DNA of 64,000 bases. Source: Clostridia bacterium (GTDB taxonomy: Bacteria; Bacillota; Clostridia; Oscillospirales; Butyricicoccaceae). How positions within the stretch are numbered: the stretch's first letter is position 1; each line of letters opens with the position of its first letter. The stretch spans positions 1 to 64,000 of the forward strand of contig JAFQUM010000014.1 in assembly GCA_017408485.1 (NCBI GenBank), read 5' to 3'. Below, in pieces: positions 52,311 through 61,072 of this stretch. The position numbers and the translations under genes were made by a program. The notes beneath the pieces are model-generated. The model ran no database searches, was not told the DNA's origin, and worked only from the letters and a program-made list of their open reading frames with translations.

Positions 52311-53407
52311 TACTGCATAGCCTCAATAATATCCGCAATGCGCTCACAAGCGTGGCCGTCGCCATAAGGATTGCTTGCGCGGCTCATTTTTTCGTACTCA
52401 GCCTCGTCACAGAGAAGCTGCTTAAAGTTATTATAAATAACCTCTTCATCTGTACCCACAAGCTTAAGTGTTCCCGCCGCCACACCTTCGGGGCGTTCGG
52501 TTGTGTCACGCATGACCAAAACAGGCTTGCCCAAGGAAGGGGCTTCCTCCTGTATTCCTCCGCTATCGGTGAGAACAAGATAACTGCGGGCAAGGAAATT
52601 ATGAAAATCAAGCACATCCAGCGGCTCGATCATTCTTATTCTGTCACAACCGCCCAGCTCCTCGGCTGCCGCCTGACGAACTGCGGGGTTGAGATGTATG
52701 GGATAGATCGCCTTTACATCCGAATGCTCGTCGATGATTCTGCGAATGGCGCGGAACATAGCATGCATAGGTTCGCCGAGATTCTCTCTGCGGTGGGCGG
52801 TGATAAGAATGAGACGGCTGTCACTTGCCCAATCAAGATCAGGGTGGGAATAGCTTTCCTTGACGGTGGATCTCAGCGCATCAATGGCGGTGTTTCCTGT
52901 GACATAAGTATTGTCTTTGCCTCGTCCTTCGGCAAGCAGATTGGCTTTTGCCTGCTCAGTGGGAGCAAAATTAAGGGCAGAAATAATGCTTACCGCCTGA
53001 CGATTAAACTCCTCGGGGTAGGGGGAATATATATTGTTTGTACGCAGGCCCGCTTCCACGTGGCCTACGGGTATCTGCAGATAGAAGCAAGCAAGGGCGG
53101 CGGCAAAGGTGGTGGAGGTATCGCCGTGAACAAGAACCAGATCGGGCTTTTCCTGCTCTAAAATCGGCTTAAGACGCTCTAATACAGCGGTGTTTATATC
53201 AAACAGAGTTTGTTTATCCTTCATAATATCGAGGTCATAATCGGGCACAACAGAAAAAGCTTCAAGCACCTGATGAAGCATACTGCGATGCTGCCCCGTA
53301 ACACAAACGATAGTCTGCAGCGAGGCGCGCTTTTTCAGTTCGTTGACAAGAGGACACATTTTTATTGCCTCGGGTCTTGTGCCAAAGATAACAATGACCT
53401 TTTTCAT
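52310..53407 (-). CDS. wecB: UDP-N-acetylglucosamine 2-epimerase (non-hydrolysing)
   Basis: The 365-aa enzyme has FGTRPEAIKMCPLV, HRRENLGEPM, LTDSGGIQEEAPSLGKPVLV and RDTTERPEGV, all WecB/MnaA motifs. It makes UDP-ManNAc for teichoic acid linkage units or capsule. It heads the wecB-vanZ-lipoprotein gene run. Confidence 0.95.
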   Translation of the reverse strand: MKKVIVIFGTRPEAIKMCPLVNELKKRASLQTIVCVTGQHRSMLHQVLEAFSVVPDYDLDIMKDKQTLFDINTAVLERLKPILEQEKPDLVLVHGDTSTTFAAALACFYLQIPVGHVEAGLRTNNIYSPYPEEFNRQAVSIISALNFAPTEQAKANLLAEGRGKDNTYVTGNTAIDALRSTVKESYSHPDLDWASDSRLILITAHRRENLGEPMHAMFRAIRRIIDEHSDVKAIYPIHLNPAVRQAAAEELGGCDRIRMIEPLDVLDFHNFLARSYLVLTDSGGIQEEAPSLGKPVLVMRDTTERPEGVAAGTLKLVGTDEEVIYNNFKQLLCDEAEYEKMSRASNPYGDGHACERIADIIEAMQ

Positions 53408-53516
53408 TTTATCGACCTCATAATATTATAATGTTTAATTTTACCACAATTAATACTAAAAGACAAGCACAGTAAATAAATGACGGAAAAGAATGAAAAA
53501 TGTTACCATTTCGTAA

Positions 53517-53544
53517 TTGCTTTTTACAAAAGGTGAGTTATAAT
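53517..53544 (+). promoter_or_regulatory. Promoter of the deacetylase gene
   Basis: TTGCTT (53,517-53,522) and TATAAT (53,539-53,544) are 16 bases apart, and the ribosome site GGGAGG lies shortly before the start at 53,579. Confidence 0.5.
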
Positions 53545-53578
53545 ATAATTATGCAATATCTTTCTGGGAGGAACCAAA

Positions 53579-55027
53579 ATGGGCAAGCGTGCAATTAATA
53601 ATTCTAATATGAAGCTTTGGATACTTTTGGGTATTATTATTTTATCTATTGTTATGATAGTGTTCTCTTTGGTAAAGCTTTTTTCTTCTACCGAACCTAC
53701 ATATGAGGAGCCTCAAAAGCCGAGCATTGAAGATCCCGGCAATACCGATGAGCCTTCTGACCCCGGAACTACCGATGAGCCGGGTAATACAGACGAGCCC
53801 TCAAACCCCGGTAACACCGACGACCCCGGAACTACCGATGAGCCTGTGACCCCTCCCGCTCCCGGCAGTGAGGCAGAAGCGTTGGCTAAGGCAGAGGAGC
53901 TGGCAAAGGGATATTTCTATGACGAGGCGATCGCCGTGCTGGCAAGCTTTAACAGTGACGCAGTAAAGCAGAAGGCTATGGATATAGAAAAGCTTAAAAA
54001 GGGACTTGTAAAATACGATGGTAAGATCTATCACATATTCTTCCATAGTCTGATCATTGATACCGATCTTGCATTTGATAACAAGGGTAGCTCAGCAAGA
54101 AACTACAACGAGGTTATGACCACCGTTTCTGAGTTCAAGGCAATGCTTCCCTTGCTTCAGGAGAAGGGATTCGTGCTTTACGATATCACCGAAACCTGCG
54201 AGTATAAGGACGGAAAGGTAACTCCCAAGCCCATCTATTTGCCTGAAGGCAAAAAGCCCCTCATTCTTTCTATCGACGACGTTAACTATTATACCTATAT
54301 GGTAGACGACGGCTTTGCCCGTTATCTCGATGTTGACGCAAGCGGCAGGGTTGTCACAATGGTAGGCGGCACTCCTATCCGTCACAACGATGCTAAAAAG
54401 CACGTTAAGGGATATAAGGGCTGTGAGATTTCCTATGAGGGTGACGTAATGCCCATCCTTGATACCTACGTTGCAGAGCATCCCGAGTTTTCTTTCCGCG
54501 GCGCTAAGGGAATCGTAGCAATTACCGGCTATGAAGGCGCTTTCGGTTACCGCATCACCGACCCCAGCTGGTTTACCGAGGAAGAACAGACCCAAATGCA
54601 GAACAAGGTGCGCGAGGTAGCAAATGCACTGCGCAACACAGGTTGGCAGATAGCAAACCATAGCTATACCCACAATCAGTACTGGGCAAACAAGACCATG
54701 ACCATGGAACAGCTTAAGTACGATACCGGCAGATGGATAAATGATATTATGCCCTACGTTGGAGAAACCCATATTCTTATTTCTCCCTTCGGTGTAAGCT
54801 TCAAATCCACCGATGAGCGTATGAAGTACATAACCGAGGAGCTGGGCTTCTACATCTACTGTCCCGTAGGCAGCACCTTGAATACTCAGTTCAACGGCAC
54901 ATATATGCTTAATGAAAGACTTAATCTTGACGGTATGACAATGCTTTGGTATCCCGAACGCATTTCCAAATATTTCTTCGACCCCGCATTGGTGGTAGAC
55001 CCAGAGAGACCTGAGCTTACAAAGTAA
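53579..55027 (+). CDS. Membrane-anchored polysaccharide deacetylase family protein
   Basis: The 482-aa protein has a transmembrane anchor (about residues 11-33), a low-complexity linker of PG-(N/T)-TDEP units (about 55-95) and a C-terminal NodB-like fold: LILSIDDVNYYTY in place of the TFDDG motif and a clear metal site NHSYTHNQYW. The catalytic base motif is altered (DDV), so activity may differ from chitin/peptidoglycan deacetylases. It is likely to face the cell wall. The lipid kinase gene follows after 31 bases. Confidence 0.8.
   Translation: MGKRAINNSNMKLWILLGIIILSIVMIVFSLVKLFSSTEPTYEEPQKPSIEDPGNTDEPSDPGTTDEPGNTDEPSNPGNTDDPGTTDEPVTPPAPGSEAEALAKAEELAKGYFYDEAIAVLASFNSDAVKQKAMDIEKLKKGLVKYDGKIYHIFFHSLIIDTDLAFDNKGSSARNYNEVMTTVSEFKAMLPLLQEKGFVLYDITETCEYKDGKVTPKPIYLPEGKKPLILSIDDVNYYTYMVDDGFARYLDVDASGRVVTMVGGTPIRHNDAKKHVKGYKGCEISYEGDVMPILDTYVAEHPEFSFRGAKGIVAITGYEGAFGYRITDPSWFTEEEQTQMQNKVREVANALRNTGWQIANHSYTHNQYWANKTMTMEQLKYDTGRWINDIMPYVGETHILISPFGVSFKSTDERMKYITEELGFYIYCPVGSTLNTQFNGTYMLNERLNLDGMTMLWYPERISKYFFDPALVVDPERPELTK
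53740..53850 (+). repeat. Coding tandem repeat (TDEP-type linker)
   Basis: Units related to GGTAACACCGACGAGCC or ACTACCGATGAGCC repeat about six times and encode GNTDEP, GTTDEP and NPGNTDDP. Repeat number probably varies between strains and changes the length of the wall-spanning linker. Confidence 0.7.
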
Positions 55028-55058
55028 TTTTTTGTTTTTTTAAGAAGGTGCAATTATA

Positions 55059-55982
55059 ATGAAAAAAATGCTGTTGGCAGTTAATGCACGGGCGGGATTG
55101 GGCAAGGTTGCTCCCGCACTGTCTGAGATCATTGACTGTTTTCAGGACGCAGGCTATCGTGTTACCGTGTACCAGACCCGCAAGGATGAACTGCCCAAGG
55201 TGGTAGAAAACGAGGCGCAGGGTTATGATGCGGTGGTTTGCATAGGCGGTGACGGCACACTTAATGAAACAGTCAACGGACTTATGAAGTGCGAGACCCG
55301 CCCCACATTGGGGTATATGCCCGCAGGCACGATGAATGATATTACATCCACCCTTGGAATGCCTAAAAAGATGATGGAGTGCGCCAAGGTCATCGCCGCG
55401 GGACACTCCAGACCAATGGACATTAACCGTTTTAACGATAGATATTTTGACTATATCGCTGCATTTGGAAGTTTTGTCGATGTGTCCTTTGCAACATCCC
55501 GAGAAGCTAAAAACTCATTGGGACTTATGGCATATTTTTGGGAGGTGGCAAAGCGCGTTCCCAAGCTTCGTTCATATCGTGTAAAGGTAGAGTATGACGG
55601 CAACACCTTTGAGGGTGATGTAATGATCGGTATGGTCAGCAACGGCACCTATATGGGCGGCTTTGCTCTTGGTGAGCAGCTTGACGCCCATATTGATGAC
55701 GGATTGGCAGAAGTAATAATGCTTAAAAAACTTGAAAATGTCACCGATGCAGTGTCCCTTGTGGACTCCTATCTCTCAGGAAAAATGGCGGCATCCGGTG
55801 GAGTATTCTATGCCCGCGCAAAGCATATTAAGATAACCACAGAAGAACCTCTGCCTTGGACTCTTGACGGCGAGTTTGGCGGTGAGCATACCACAGTCGA
55901 ATGCGAAAACATTATGCACGCGGTCAATATCTTTGCACCGGAAAAGTCAATGATTCGCCATAAGCTTCACACTGGAAAATAA
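55059..55982 (+). CDS. Diacylglycerol/lipid kinase family protein
   Basis: A 307-aa protein with the DAGK signatures AVNARAGLGKVAPAL, VVCIGGDGTLNETVNGLM and MPAGTMNDITSTLG (phosphate and nucleotide site). It probably phosphorylates diacylglycerol (DgkB/YegS type), recycling lipid from teichoic acid synthesis. GAAGGTG precedes the start. Confidence 0.92.
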   Translation: MKKMLLAVNARAGLGKVAPALSEIIDCFQDAGYRVTVYQTRKDELPKVVENEAQGYDAVVCIGGDGTLNETVNGLMKCETRPTLGYMPAGTMNDITSTLGMPKKMMECAKVIAAGHSRPMDINRFNDRYFDYIAAFGSFVDVSFATSREAKNSLGLMAYFWEVAKRVPKLRSYRVKVEYDGNTFEGDVMIGMVSNGTYMGGFALGEQLDAHIDDGLAEVIMLKKLENVTDAVSLVDSYLSGKMAASGGVFYARAKHIKITTEEPLPWTLDGEFGGEHTTVECENIMHAVNIFAPEKSMIRHKLHTGK

Positions 55983-55992
55983 ATCTGAATAC

Positions 55993-56026
55993 CAAAAAAA
56001 CGGACAGAAAGCTGTCCGTTTTTTCT
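55993..56026 (+). terminator. Terminator after the lipid kinase
   Basis: AACGGACAG and CTGTCCGTT arms with a T-run (TTTTTTCTT). Confidence 0.85.
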
Positions 56027-56076
56027 TATATTTGCCCGCATTTTTTCATATATTGCCCTGAGGTGATAGTGTGGCA

Positions 56077-57441
56077 ATGCTTGAAAGGATAACCTATTGG
56101 TTTTACGGCGCACCCCTGCTGATACTGATCTTGGCGGCGGGACTGTACTTTACATTTAAAAGCCGCTTTTTTCAGTTTCGCAAGCTGTGGCAGATAATAA
56201 AAAGCCCTTTTATTCGGGATAAAGACCCGACATCTGGGCAGATGTCGGCATTTCAGGCTATGAGTATGGCAATCGGCGGCTCGGTGGGTGTGGCTAATAT
56301 TTCGGGAGTGTCCACCGCCATCGTTACGGGCGGCGCGGGAGCGCTTTTCTGGATGTGGGTATCGGCTTTTTTGGGAATGATAATCAAAATGGCAGAGGTC
56401 ACAATGGCTTGTCATTACCGCCGCCGTGATGCGGAGGGAAAACTGTGGGGTGGACCCACCTATTATATTGAGGAGTTTATTGGCAGGGAAAAGGGGAGCA
56501 AGCTGTGGAAGGTACTTGCTCTGCTTTTCGGGGGAGGCATATTTGTCAGCTTTTTTATTAATGTGCAGAATTATGCGGTGGCAGAGGCGATAGGCACCAC
56601 CTTTGATATTCCGTTTATGATCCCGTCGGTGATATTGGGAGTGGTGAGCCTTGTTCTTATTTCGGGCGGACTTAAACGCCTTGGCAAGATCGCCGAGTAC
56701 CTTGTTCCCTTTATGTGTGTTTTTTATATGGGCTGTGTGGCTATCGTTCTGTTCATTTGTAGGGCACGCCTTTCCAACGCCTTTGAGCTGATAATCTCCA
56801 ATGCCTTTAGCCTGAAGCCCGCTGTTGGTGGTGTGGCGGGAACCTGTATGGCACAAAGTATGAAGATAGGCTTTGCACGCTCGTTGTATTCCAATGAGGC
56901 GGGGTGGGGTACTTCCCCAATGGTTCACGCAACGGTAGAATGCTCCCATCCCGTAAAGCAGGGAATGCTCGGCGCATTTGAAGTGTTTGCCGATACCATT
57001 ATGGTCTGCACTGCAACGGGTCTGCTGGTCATCTGTACGGGAATGCAGGACAGCGGACTTATGGGCGCAGAACTGACCTTGACCGCACTGGAGGCATATT
57101 TGGGCGGTGGTGCGAGAATTGCCGTGGCGCTTTCGGTGTTTATGTTTGGACTTTCAAGCGTGGTGGGTTGGTATGCTTATTATCTCACTCTGATAAACCA
57201 CGGCATAAAAAAGAAACAACTGCGCCAAAGGGTAATAAAAGTATTCACCCTGCTAATGCCCATAATGGGTGTTGCCCTGACCTTGTTTGCAGTGACATCA
57301 AGCTATTCTGCCGATAAAATATGGACGATAGCAGACTTTTCGGCAATTTTCCCGACGGTGATAAATCTCATTGTGTTGCTGCTGCTGGGCGGCAAGTTTG
57401 CGGGTCTTGTGAAGGACTTTGAAAACAGAGCAAAAAAATAA
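56077..57441 (+). CDS. Sodium:alanine symporter (AgcS family)
   Basis: The 454-aa transporter has the AgcS motifs AIGGSVGVANISGVSTAI, GPTYYIEEFI, SNEAGWGTSPMVHATVE and HPVKQGMLGAFEVFADTIMV. It imports alanine or glycine with sodium. The ATG at 56,077 is chosen because GAGGTG lies nine bases upstream; a GTG six bases earlier is too close. Confidence 0.93.
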   Translation: MLERITYWFYGAPLLILILAAGLYFTFKSRFFQFRKLWQIIKSPFIRDKDPTSGQMSAFQAMSMAIGGSVGVANISGVSTAIVTGGAGALFWMWVSAFLGMIIKMAEVTMACHYRRRDAEGKLWGGPTYYIEEFIGREKGSKLWKVLALLFGGGIFVSFFINVQNYAVAEAIGTTFDIPFMIPSVILGVVSLVLISGGLKRLGKIAEYLVPFMCVFYMGCVAIVLFICRARLSNAFELIISNAFSLKPAVGGVAGTCMAQSMKIGFARSLYSNEAGWGTSPMVHATVECSHPVKQGMLGAFEVFADTIMVCTATGLLVICTGMQDSGLMGAELTLTALEAYLGGGARIAVALSVFMFGLSSVVGWYAYYLTLINHGIKKKQLRQRVIKVFTLLMPIMGVALTLFAVTSSYSADKIWTIADFSAIFPTVINLIVLLLLGGKFAGLVKDFENRAKK

Positions 57442-57467
57442 AAGGACGGATATCCGTCCTTTTTAGC
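57441..57467. terminator. Terminator between AgcS and the convergent lipoprotein gene
   Basis: AAAGGACGGATATCCGTCCTTT is a near-perfect palindrome with T-run. Confidence 0.8.
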
Positions 57468-57490
57468 TTAAAGAGATAATGCCTCAAGTC

Positions 57491-57811
57491 TCATCCGCCG
57501 CGGCTAGTTTCGGCAAAAAATGCATTTACCGCAATGCCGTCCTCATTAAACTCAATAACATAGGTATCGTGAATGTTATTTGGGTCTAAAAAGCTGTCAT
57601 AGATATGCTCGTTGACATCATAGCAGCCCCGTGTGGGGGAGGTGTATTCATCGTCAAACCTGCCGTATTTATCTTGTATTTGCTCGGCGGTCTTGCCGAT
57701 TATCCAATCGGCGTCATAAAGCTCGTGAATATTGCTTTTGTCGTATTTTTTGGGGGTACAAGCGGCAAAAAGCAACATCAAAATGAGCAAAAACGGAATA
57801 ATTCGTCTCAT
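57491..57811 (-). CDS. Small predicted lipoprotein
   Basis: A 106-aa protein with a lipoprotein signal (MRRIIPFLLILMLLFAAC) followed by about 85 residues: WIIGKTAEQIQDKYGRFDDE, then CYDVNEHIYDSF. It resembles short exported BLIP/SmpA-like domains in clostridia, but no family is assigned. Its start overlaps the ArsR gene end by ATGA. Confidence 0.65.
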   Translation of the reverse strand: MRRIIPFLLILMLLFAACTPKKYDKSNIHELYDADWIIGKTAEQIQDKYGRFDDEYTSPTRGCYDVNEHIYDSFLDPNNIHDTYVIEFNEDGIAVNAFFAETSRGG

Positions 57812-58185
57812 CGTTCAAAATGGCAGTGCCCACCGCAATCAAGGGTGAGCAGCTGCTTCATCATATTGTGAAGCAAACGGGCGCGGTCGGTGTCGGCGGC
57901 GGTGTAATAGACCTCTTTTCCATCGCGGCGGCTGACTATAAAGCCCGCACTTTTAAGCTGCTTAAGATGGTGTGAGACCGCGGGACTGCTCATTTCCACC
58001 ATAGCTGAAATATTTATAACACACTCTTCGCAGTGGCACAAAAGCCAAAAAATACGCAAACGGCTTCCGTCACCCAGCTGCTTAAAGCTGTCCGCCAATG
58101 CCTGAAACTCCGCAAGGCAGGGTGTATGACAAGCGAGACATTCCTCGTTCCCCGCGTGGTTATGGGGCAATTTGATATCTGACAT
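57808..58185 (-). CDS. ArsR/SmtB-family metal-sensing repressor
   Basis: The 125-aa protein has an ArsR winged helix (ISAMVEMSSPAVSHHLKQLK, AGFIVSRRDGKEVYYT) and candidate metal ligands in CLACHTPC near the N-terminus, LCHCEECV in the recognition region and CGGHCHFER at the C-terminus, like CadC/SmtB/CzrA proteins. It is divergent from an HMA gene and a metal-pump ATPase and probably represses them without zinc or cadmium. The start at 58,185 has GGATG at 58,197. Confidence 0.88.
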   Translation of the reverse strand: MSDIKLPHNHAGNEECLACHTPCLAEFQALADSFKQLGDGSRLRIFWLLCHCEECVINISAMVEMSSPAVSHHLKQLKSAGFIVSRRDGKEVYYTAADTDRARLLHNMMKQLLTLDCGGHCHFER

Positions 58186-58250
58186 AATTTTCACATCCAA
58201 TCGTGCGTTTAGCTTATTCTTATTTTACCATATAATTTCGCAAATGTCTA

Positions 58251-58311
58251 TTGACATATTTGAATGAGGGTGGTATTATACAAATAACAATTAAATACTT
58301 GTTTAATCGTT
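58251..58311 (+). promoter_or_regulatory. Promoter and operator of the metal-efflux genes
   Basis: TTGACA (58,251-58,256) and TATTAT (58,274-58,279) are 17 bases apart. Just downstream AACAATTAAA, six bases, TTTAATCGTT (58,286-58,311) is an imperfect 26-base palindrome with 9 of 10 matching positions, in the place where ArsR-type repressors bind. Confidence 0.65.
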
Positions 58312-58344
58312 TAATCTTAAAAACACCGAAAGCAGGACAAGGAT

Positions 58345-58563
58345 ATGAAAAAATCTTATAAGATCGAAGTGGATTGCGCTAACTGCGCAAACAAAATGGA
58401 GGATGCCGCCAAGAAAACTGTCGGCGTCAAGAATGCTACAGTAAGCTTTATGACCCTCAGAATGAATGTTGAGTTTGAAGAGGGCGCGGATATTTCCGCA
58501 GTTATGGCACAGGTGCTTAAAAATTGCAAAAGGGTAGAAAGCGACTGCGAGATCTATTTTTAA
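58345..58563 (+). CDS. Stand-alone heavy-metal-associated (HMA) domain protein
   Basis: A 72-aa protein MKKSYKIEVDCANCANKMED with the CxxC metal-binding motif and ferredoxin-like fold (VGVKNATVSFMTLRMNV). It precedes the P-type ATPase by 31 bases, which lacks its own HMA domain, so this gene is the detached N-terminal metal-binding domain or metallochaperone of the pump. Confidence 0.9.
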   Translation: MKKSYKIEVDCANCANKMEDAAKKTVGVKNATVSFMTLRMNVEFEEGADISAVMAQVLKNCKRVESDCEIYF

Positions 58564-58594
58564 GTCTGAGCTATACGGCTAAATGGGTGATATT

Positions 58595-60478
58595 ATGACC
58601 AAAAAACAGAAAAAGGTGCTATATCGCATTATTGCGGCGGCAGCGCTTATGCTTGCCTTGCACTTCATCCCCGCCCGCGGTTTGCTGAAGTTTGGGCTGT
58701 ATCTGATCCCTTATGCAGTTATTGGTACGGACATTCTCATCAAGGCGGCAAAGGGAATCAAAAACCGTCAGCCTACCGATGAATGCTTCCTTATGGCGAT
58801 CGCCACCGTGGGCGCCATGGCGGTGGGATTGATTAAAACGGGGGACTATGCCGAGGCGGTGCTGGTAATGCTGTTTTATCAGATAGGTGAACTGTTTCAA
58901 AGTGTCGCAGTCAGCCGTTCGAGAAGAAATATAACCAAGCTGCTTGACATTCGCCCCGATCATGCAAATATAGAGCGGGACGGCGCCCTTGTTAAGGTCG
59001 ATCCCTTTGAGGTGCCAGTGGGAAGTATTATCGTAATTCAACCGGGCGAAAAGATACCCATCGATGGAATCGTCACCAAGGGCTTATCCGCACTTGACAC
59101 CGCCGCCCTGACAGGTGAAAGTCTGCCCCGTGATGTGGGTGAGGGTGTTGATGTGGTCAGCGGCTGTATTAATATGACGGGCGTGCTTTATGTGCGTACC
59201 ACCAAGGCTTTTGAAGAGTCAACCGTATCAAGGATACTTGATCTTGTGGAAAATGCCGCGGCGGTCAAGTCCCGCCCTGAGCGGTTTGTGGCTCGGTTTG
59301 CCCGCGTCTATACCCCCGCGGTCTGTATCGGAGCACTGCTGCTTGCCCTTGTACCGCCCGTTGTTCGGCTTGCATTGGGAGAGAATGCAATGTGGGCAGA
59401 TTGGATATATCGGGCATTGACATTCCTTGTAATCAGTTGTCCTTGCGCCTTGGTAATATCCATTCCGCTGACATTTTTTGCGGGAATCGGCGGCGCAGGA
59501 AATCAAGGCATTTTGGTCAAGGGCGGCAACTACCTTGATGCCCTTTCCAAGACTAAATATGTGGCGTTGGACAAAACGGGCACCCTTACCCGCGGTGTAT
59601 TTGAAGTCAGCGCGGTATATGCGGAGCGGGGTATTTCAAGTGATGATCTGCTGCTTTATGCCGCCCTTGCCGAGTGTGCATCATCCCACCCCATTGCAAA
59701 AAGCCTTCGCAATGCCTGCAAAGCCGAGCTTGACAGAAGCAGAGTGAGCATGATCACCGAGCATAGCGGAAAGGGGGTCACAGCCCTTGTGGACGGAAAG
59801 ATCATAGCCGCGGGTAATGAAAAGCTTATGGCGGAGCTTAGTGTTTCCTCCCGTCAGGTCGACGAGGCGGGCGCGGTGGTTCATATCGCCGTAGACGGAA
59901 AATATGGAGGATGCATAGTGGTCTCCGATGTGATAAAGCAGAATGCCGCAAATGCCATTTCCGCGCTGAAAAAGGCGGGAATAAAGAAAACGATTATGCT
60001 TACAGGTGACAGAGCCGCGGCGGCAAATGCCGTGTCATCCGCCCTTGGAATAGACGAAGTACACAGCGGACTCTTGCCCGAGGACAAGGCAGAACGGGTA
60101 AAGTCCCTGCTTGAGCAAAAGGGCAAAAAGGAGCGAGTCGCCTTTGTTGGTGACGGAATAAACGATGCCCCGGTGCTTGCCTTGGCAGATGTGGGTATCG
60201 CAATGGGCGCTTTAGGCTCAGATGCCGCCATCGAAGCCGCAGATGTGGTGCTGATGGACGACGACCCCGAAAAGATAGCAAAAGCCATCCGCATTGCAAA
60301 AAAGACAATGTCCATAGTCTATCAGAATATCCTGTTCTCACTGCTTATAAAGGGCGCTTGCCTCCTCCTCGGTGCGGCGGGAATAGCGGGAATGCCCGTT
60401 GCCGTTTTTGCCGACGTAGGCGTTATGGTAATCGCCGTCCTCAACGCCCTCCGCGCATTAATAGTGAAGAAAATATAA
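58595..60478 (+). CDS. Zn/Cd-type P1B ATPase
   Basis: The 627-aa pump has six or more transmembrane helices, the actuator motif TGESLPRDV, the metal-binding helix SCPCALV, the phosphorylation site DKTGTLTRG (about residue 325), HPIAKSL and GDGINDAPVLALADVGIAMG. CPC with these helices fits zinc/cadmium/lead pumps (ZntA/CadA). No N-terminal metal domain is present; it is encoded by the preceding gene. The start at 58,595 has GGGTGAT upstream. Confidence 0.93.
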   Translation: MTKKQKKVLYRIIAAAALMLALHFIPARGLLKFGLYLIPYAVIGTDILIKAAKGIKNRQPTDECFLMAIATVGAMAVGLIKTGDYAEAVLVMLFYQIGELFQSVAVSRSRRNITKLLDIRPDHANIERDGALVKVDPFEVPVGSIIVIQPGEKIPIDGIVTKGLSALDTAALTGESLPRDVGEGVDVVSGCINMTGVLYVRTTKAFEESTVSRILDLVENAAAVKSRPERFVARFARVYTPAVCIGALLLALVPPVVRLALGENAMWADWIYRALTFLVISCPCALVISIPLTFFAGIGGAGNQGILVKGGNYLDALSKTKYVALDKTGTLTRGVFEVSAVYAERGISSDDLLLYAALAECASSHPIAKSLRNACKAELDRSRVSMITEHSGKGVTALVDGKIIAAGNEKLMAELSVSSRQVDEAGAVVHIAVDGKYGGCIVVSDVIKQNAANAISALKKAGIKKTIMLTGDRAAAANAVSSALGIDEVHSGLLPEDKAERVKSLLEQKGKKERVAFVGDGINDAPVLALADVGIAMGALGSDAAIEAADVVLMDDDPEKIAKAIRIAKKTMSIVYQNILFSLLIKGACLLLGAAGIAGMPVAVFADVGVMVIAVLNALRALIVKKI

Positions 60479-60483
60479 AATAT

Positions 60484-60517
60484 AAAAGCACAGTCCGTAT
60501 TATGGGACTGTGCTTTT
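60484..60517 (+). terminator. Terminator of the metal-efflux operon
   Basis: AAAAGCACAGTCC and GGGACTGTGCTTTT pair around seven bases, followed by T-rich DNA. Confidence 0.85.
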
Positions 60518-60590
60518 GGTATTATTTGGATATAGCAAGGGTGACAGGGGCAAAGCTCTGTGGTATAATAATTACAAAAGGAGGCAGCCT

Positions 60591-60725
60591 ATGGGAGTTT
60601 TTGATCAGCTTATCGACCGCGATGCAATAAATATGGATGCCATAAACACCGATCTTTTGGGCAACGACGAAGACGAGCTTGCTCTTACCATACATCTTTT
60701 AGACGAAATGGAGAAGGACAAATGA
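60591..60725 (+). CDS. Small acidic 44-aa protein
   Basis: MGVFDQLIDRDAINMDAINT starts seven bases after AAGGAGG. It is acidic, probably helical, and ends LLDEMEKDK. The stop overlaps the next start by ATGA. No family was recognised. Confidence 0.6.
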   Translation: MGVFDQLIDRDAINMDAINTDLLGNDEDELALTIHLLDEMEKDK

Positions 60726-60859
60726 GCATTTTCGGCAATATGTTTGACTTTAACCGCGACGGAAAGACCGATATTTTTGAGCTGTCAATGGGACTTGCCC
60801 TGCTTGATGAGCTTGAAAACGATGTTGCAGAGGACGGCAATGAAGGCGACGATCTATAA
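60722..60859 (+). CDS. 45-aa protein with a perfect EF-hand loop
   Basis: The frame MSIFGNMFDFNRDGKTDIFE carries D-x-N-x-D-G-x-T-D-x-x-E, all six calcium-binding positions of an EF-hand loop, followed by ELSMGLALLDELE and an acidic tail. A single EF-hand in so small a protein would need to pair with another copy, perhaps with itself. It overlaps genes on both sides (4 and 20 bases). Confidence 0.65.
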   Translation: MSIFGNMFDFNRDGKTDIFELSMGLALLDELENDVAEDGNEGDDL

Positions 60860-61028
60860 AAAGATAATCAGGCTATCCGGTGGGGAGAGGCAAGAGATAA
60901 TCTATTTTGACGAAAACGGAAGCTTTACCGACGAGCATCACGCTGTATTTTGCCTTATCAGGCGGTTTAACAGGTCGGGAAGACTAAAAAGCGACGAGTG
61001 GTCAAGATTAAAAGATATCCAAATATAA
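60840..61028 (+). CDS. Small basic 62-aa protein
   Basis: MKATIYKKIIRLSGGERQEI is followed by FDENGSFTDEHHAVFCLIRR. GAGG lies six bases before the ATG. It contains another short D-x-N-G segment but not a complete EF-hand. Function unknown. Confidence 0.55.
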   Translation: MKATIYKKIIRLSGGERQEIIYFDENGSFTDEHHAVFCLIRRFNRSGRLKSDEWSRLKDIQI

Positions 61029-61056
61029 AACGGCACGAGATAACTCGTGCCGTTTT
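61027..61056. terminator. Bidirectional terminator
   Basis: AAAACGGCACGAG and CTCGTGCCGTTTT pair around ATAA, between the tiny genes and the convergent aconitase X operon. Confidence 0.85.
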
Positions 61057-61072
61057 GCTGTATCAATATTTC

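Noticed and set aside
53740-53850. Repeats as a CRISPR array or regulatory iterons
   Set aside because: They are in frame within a gene and encode a TDEP-rich linker.
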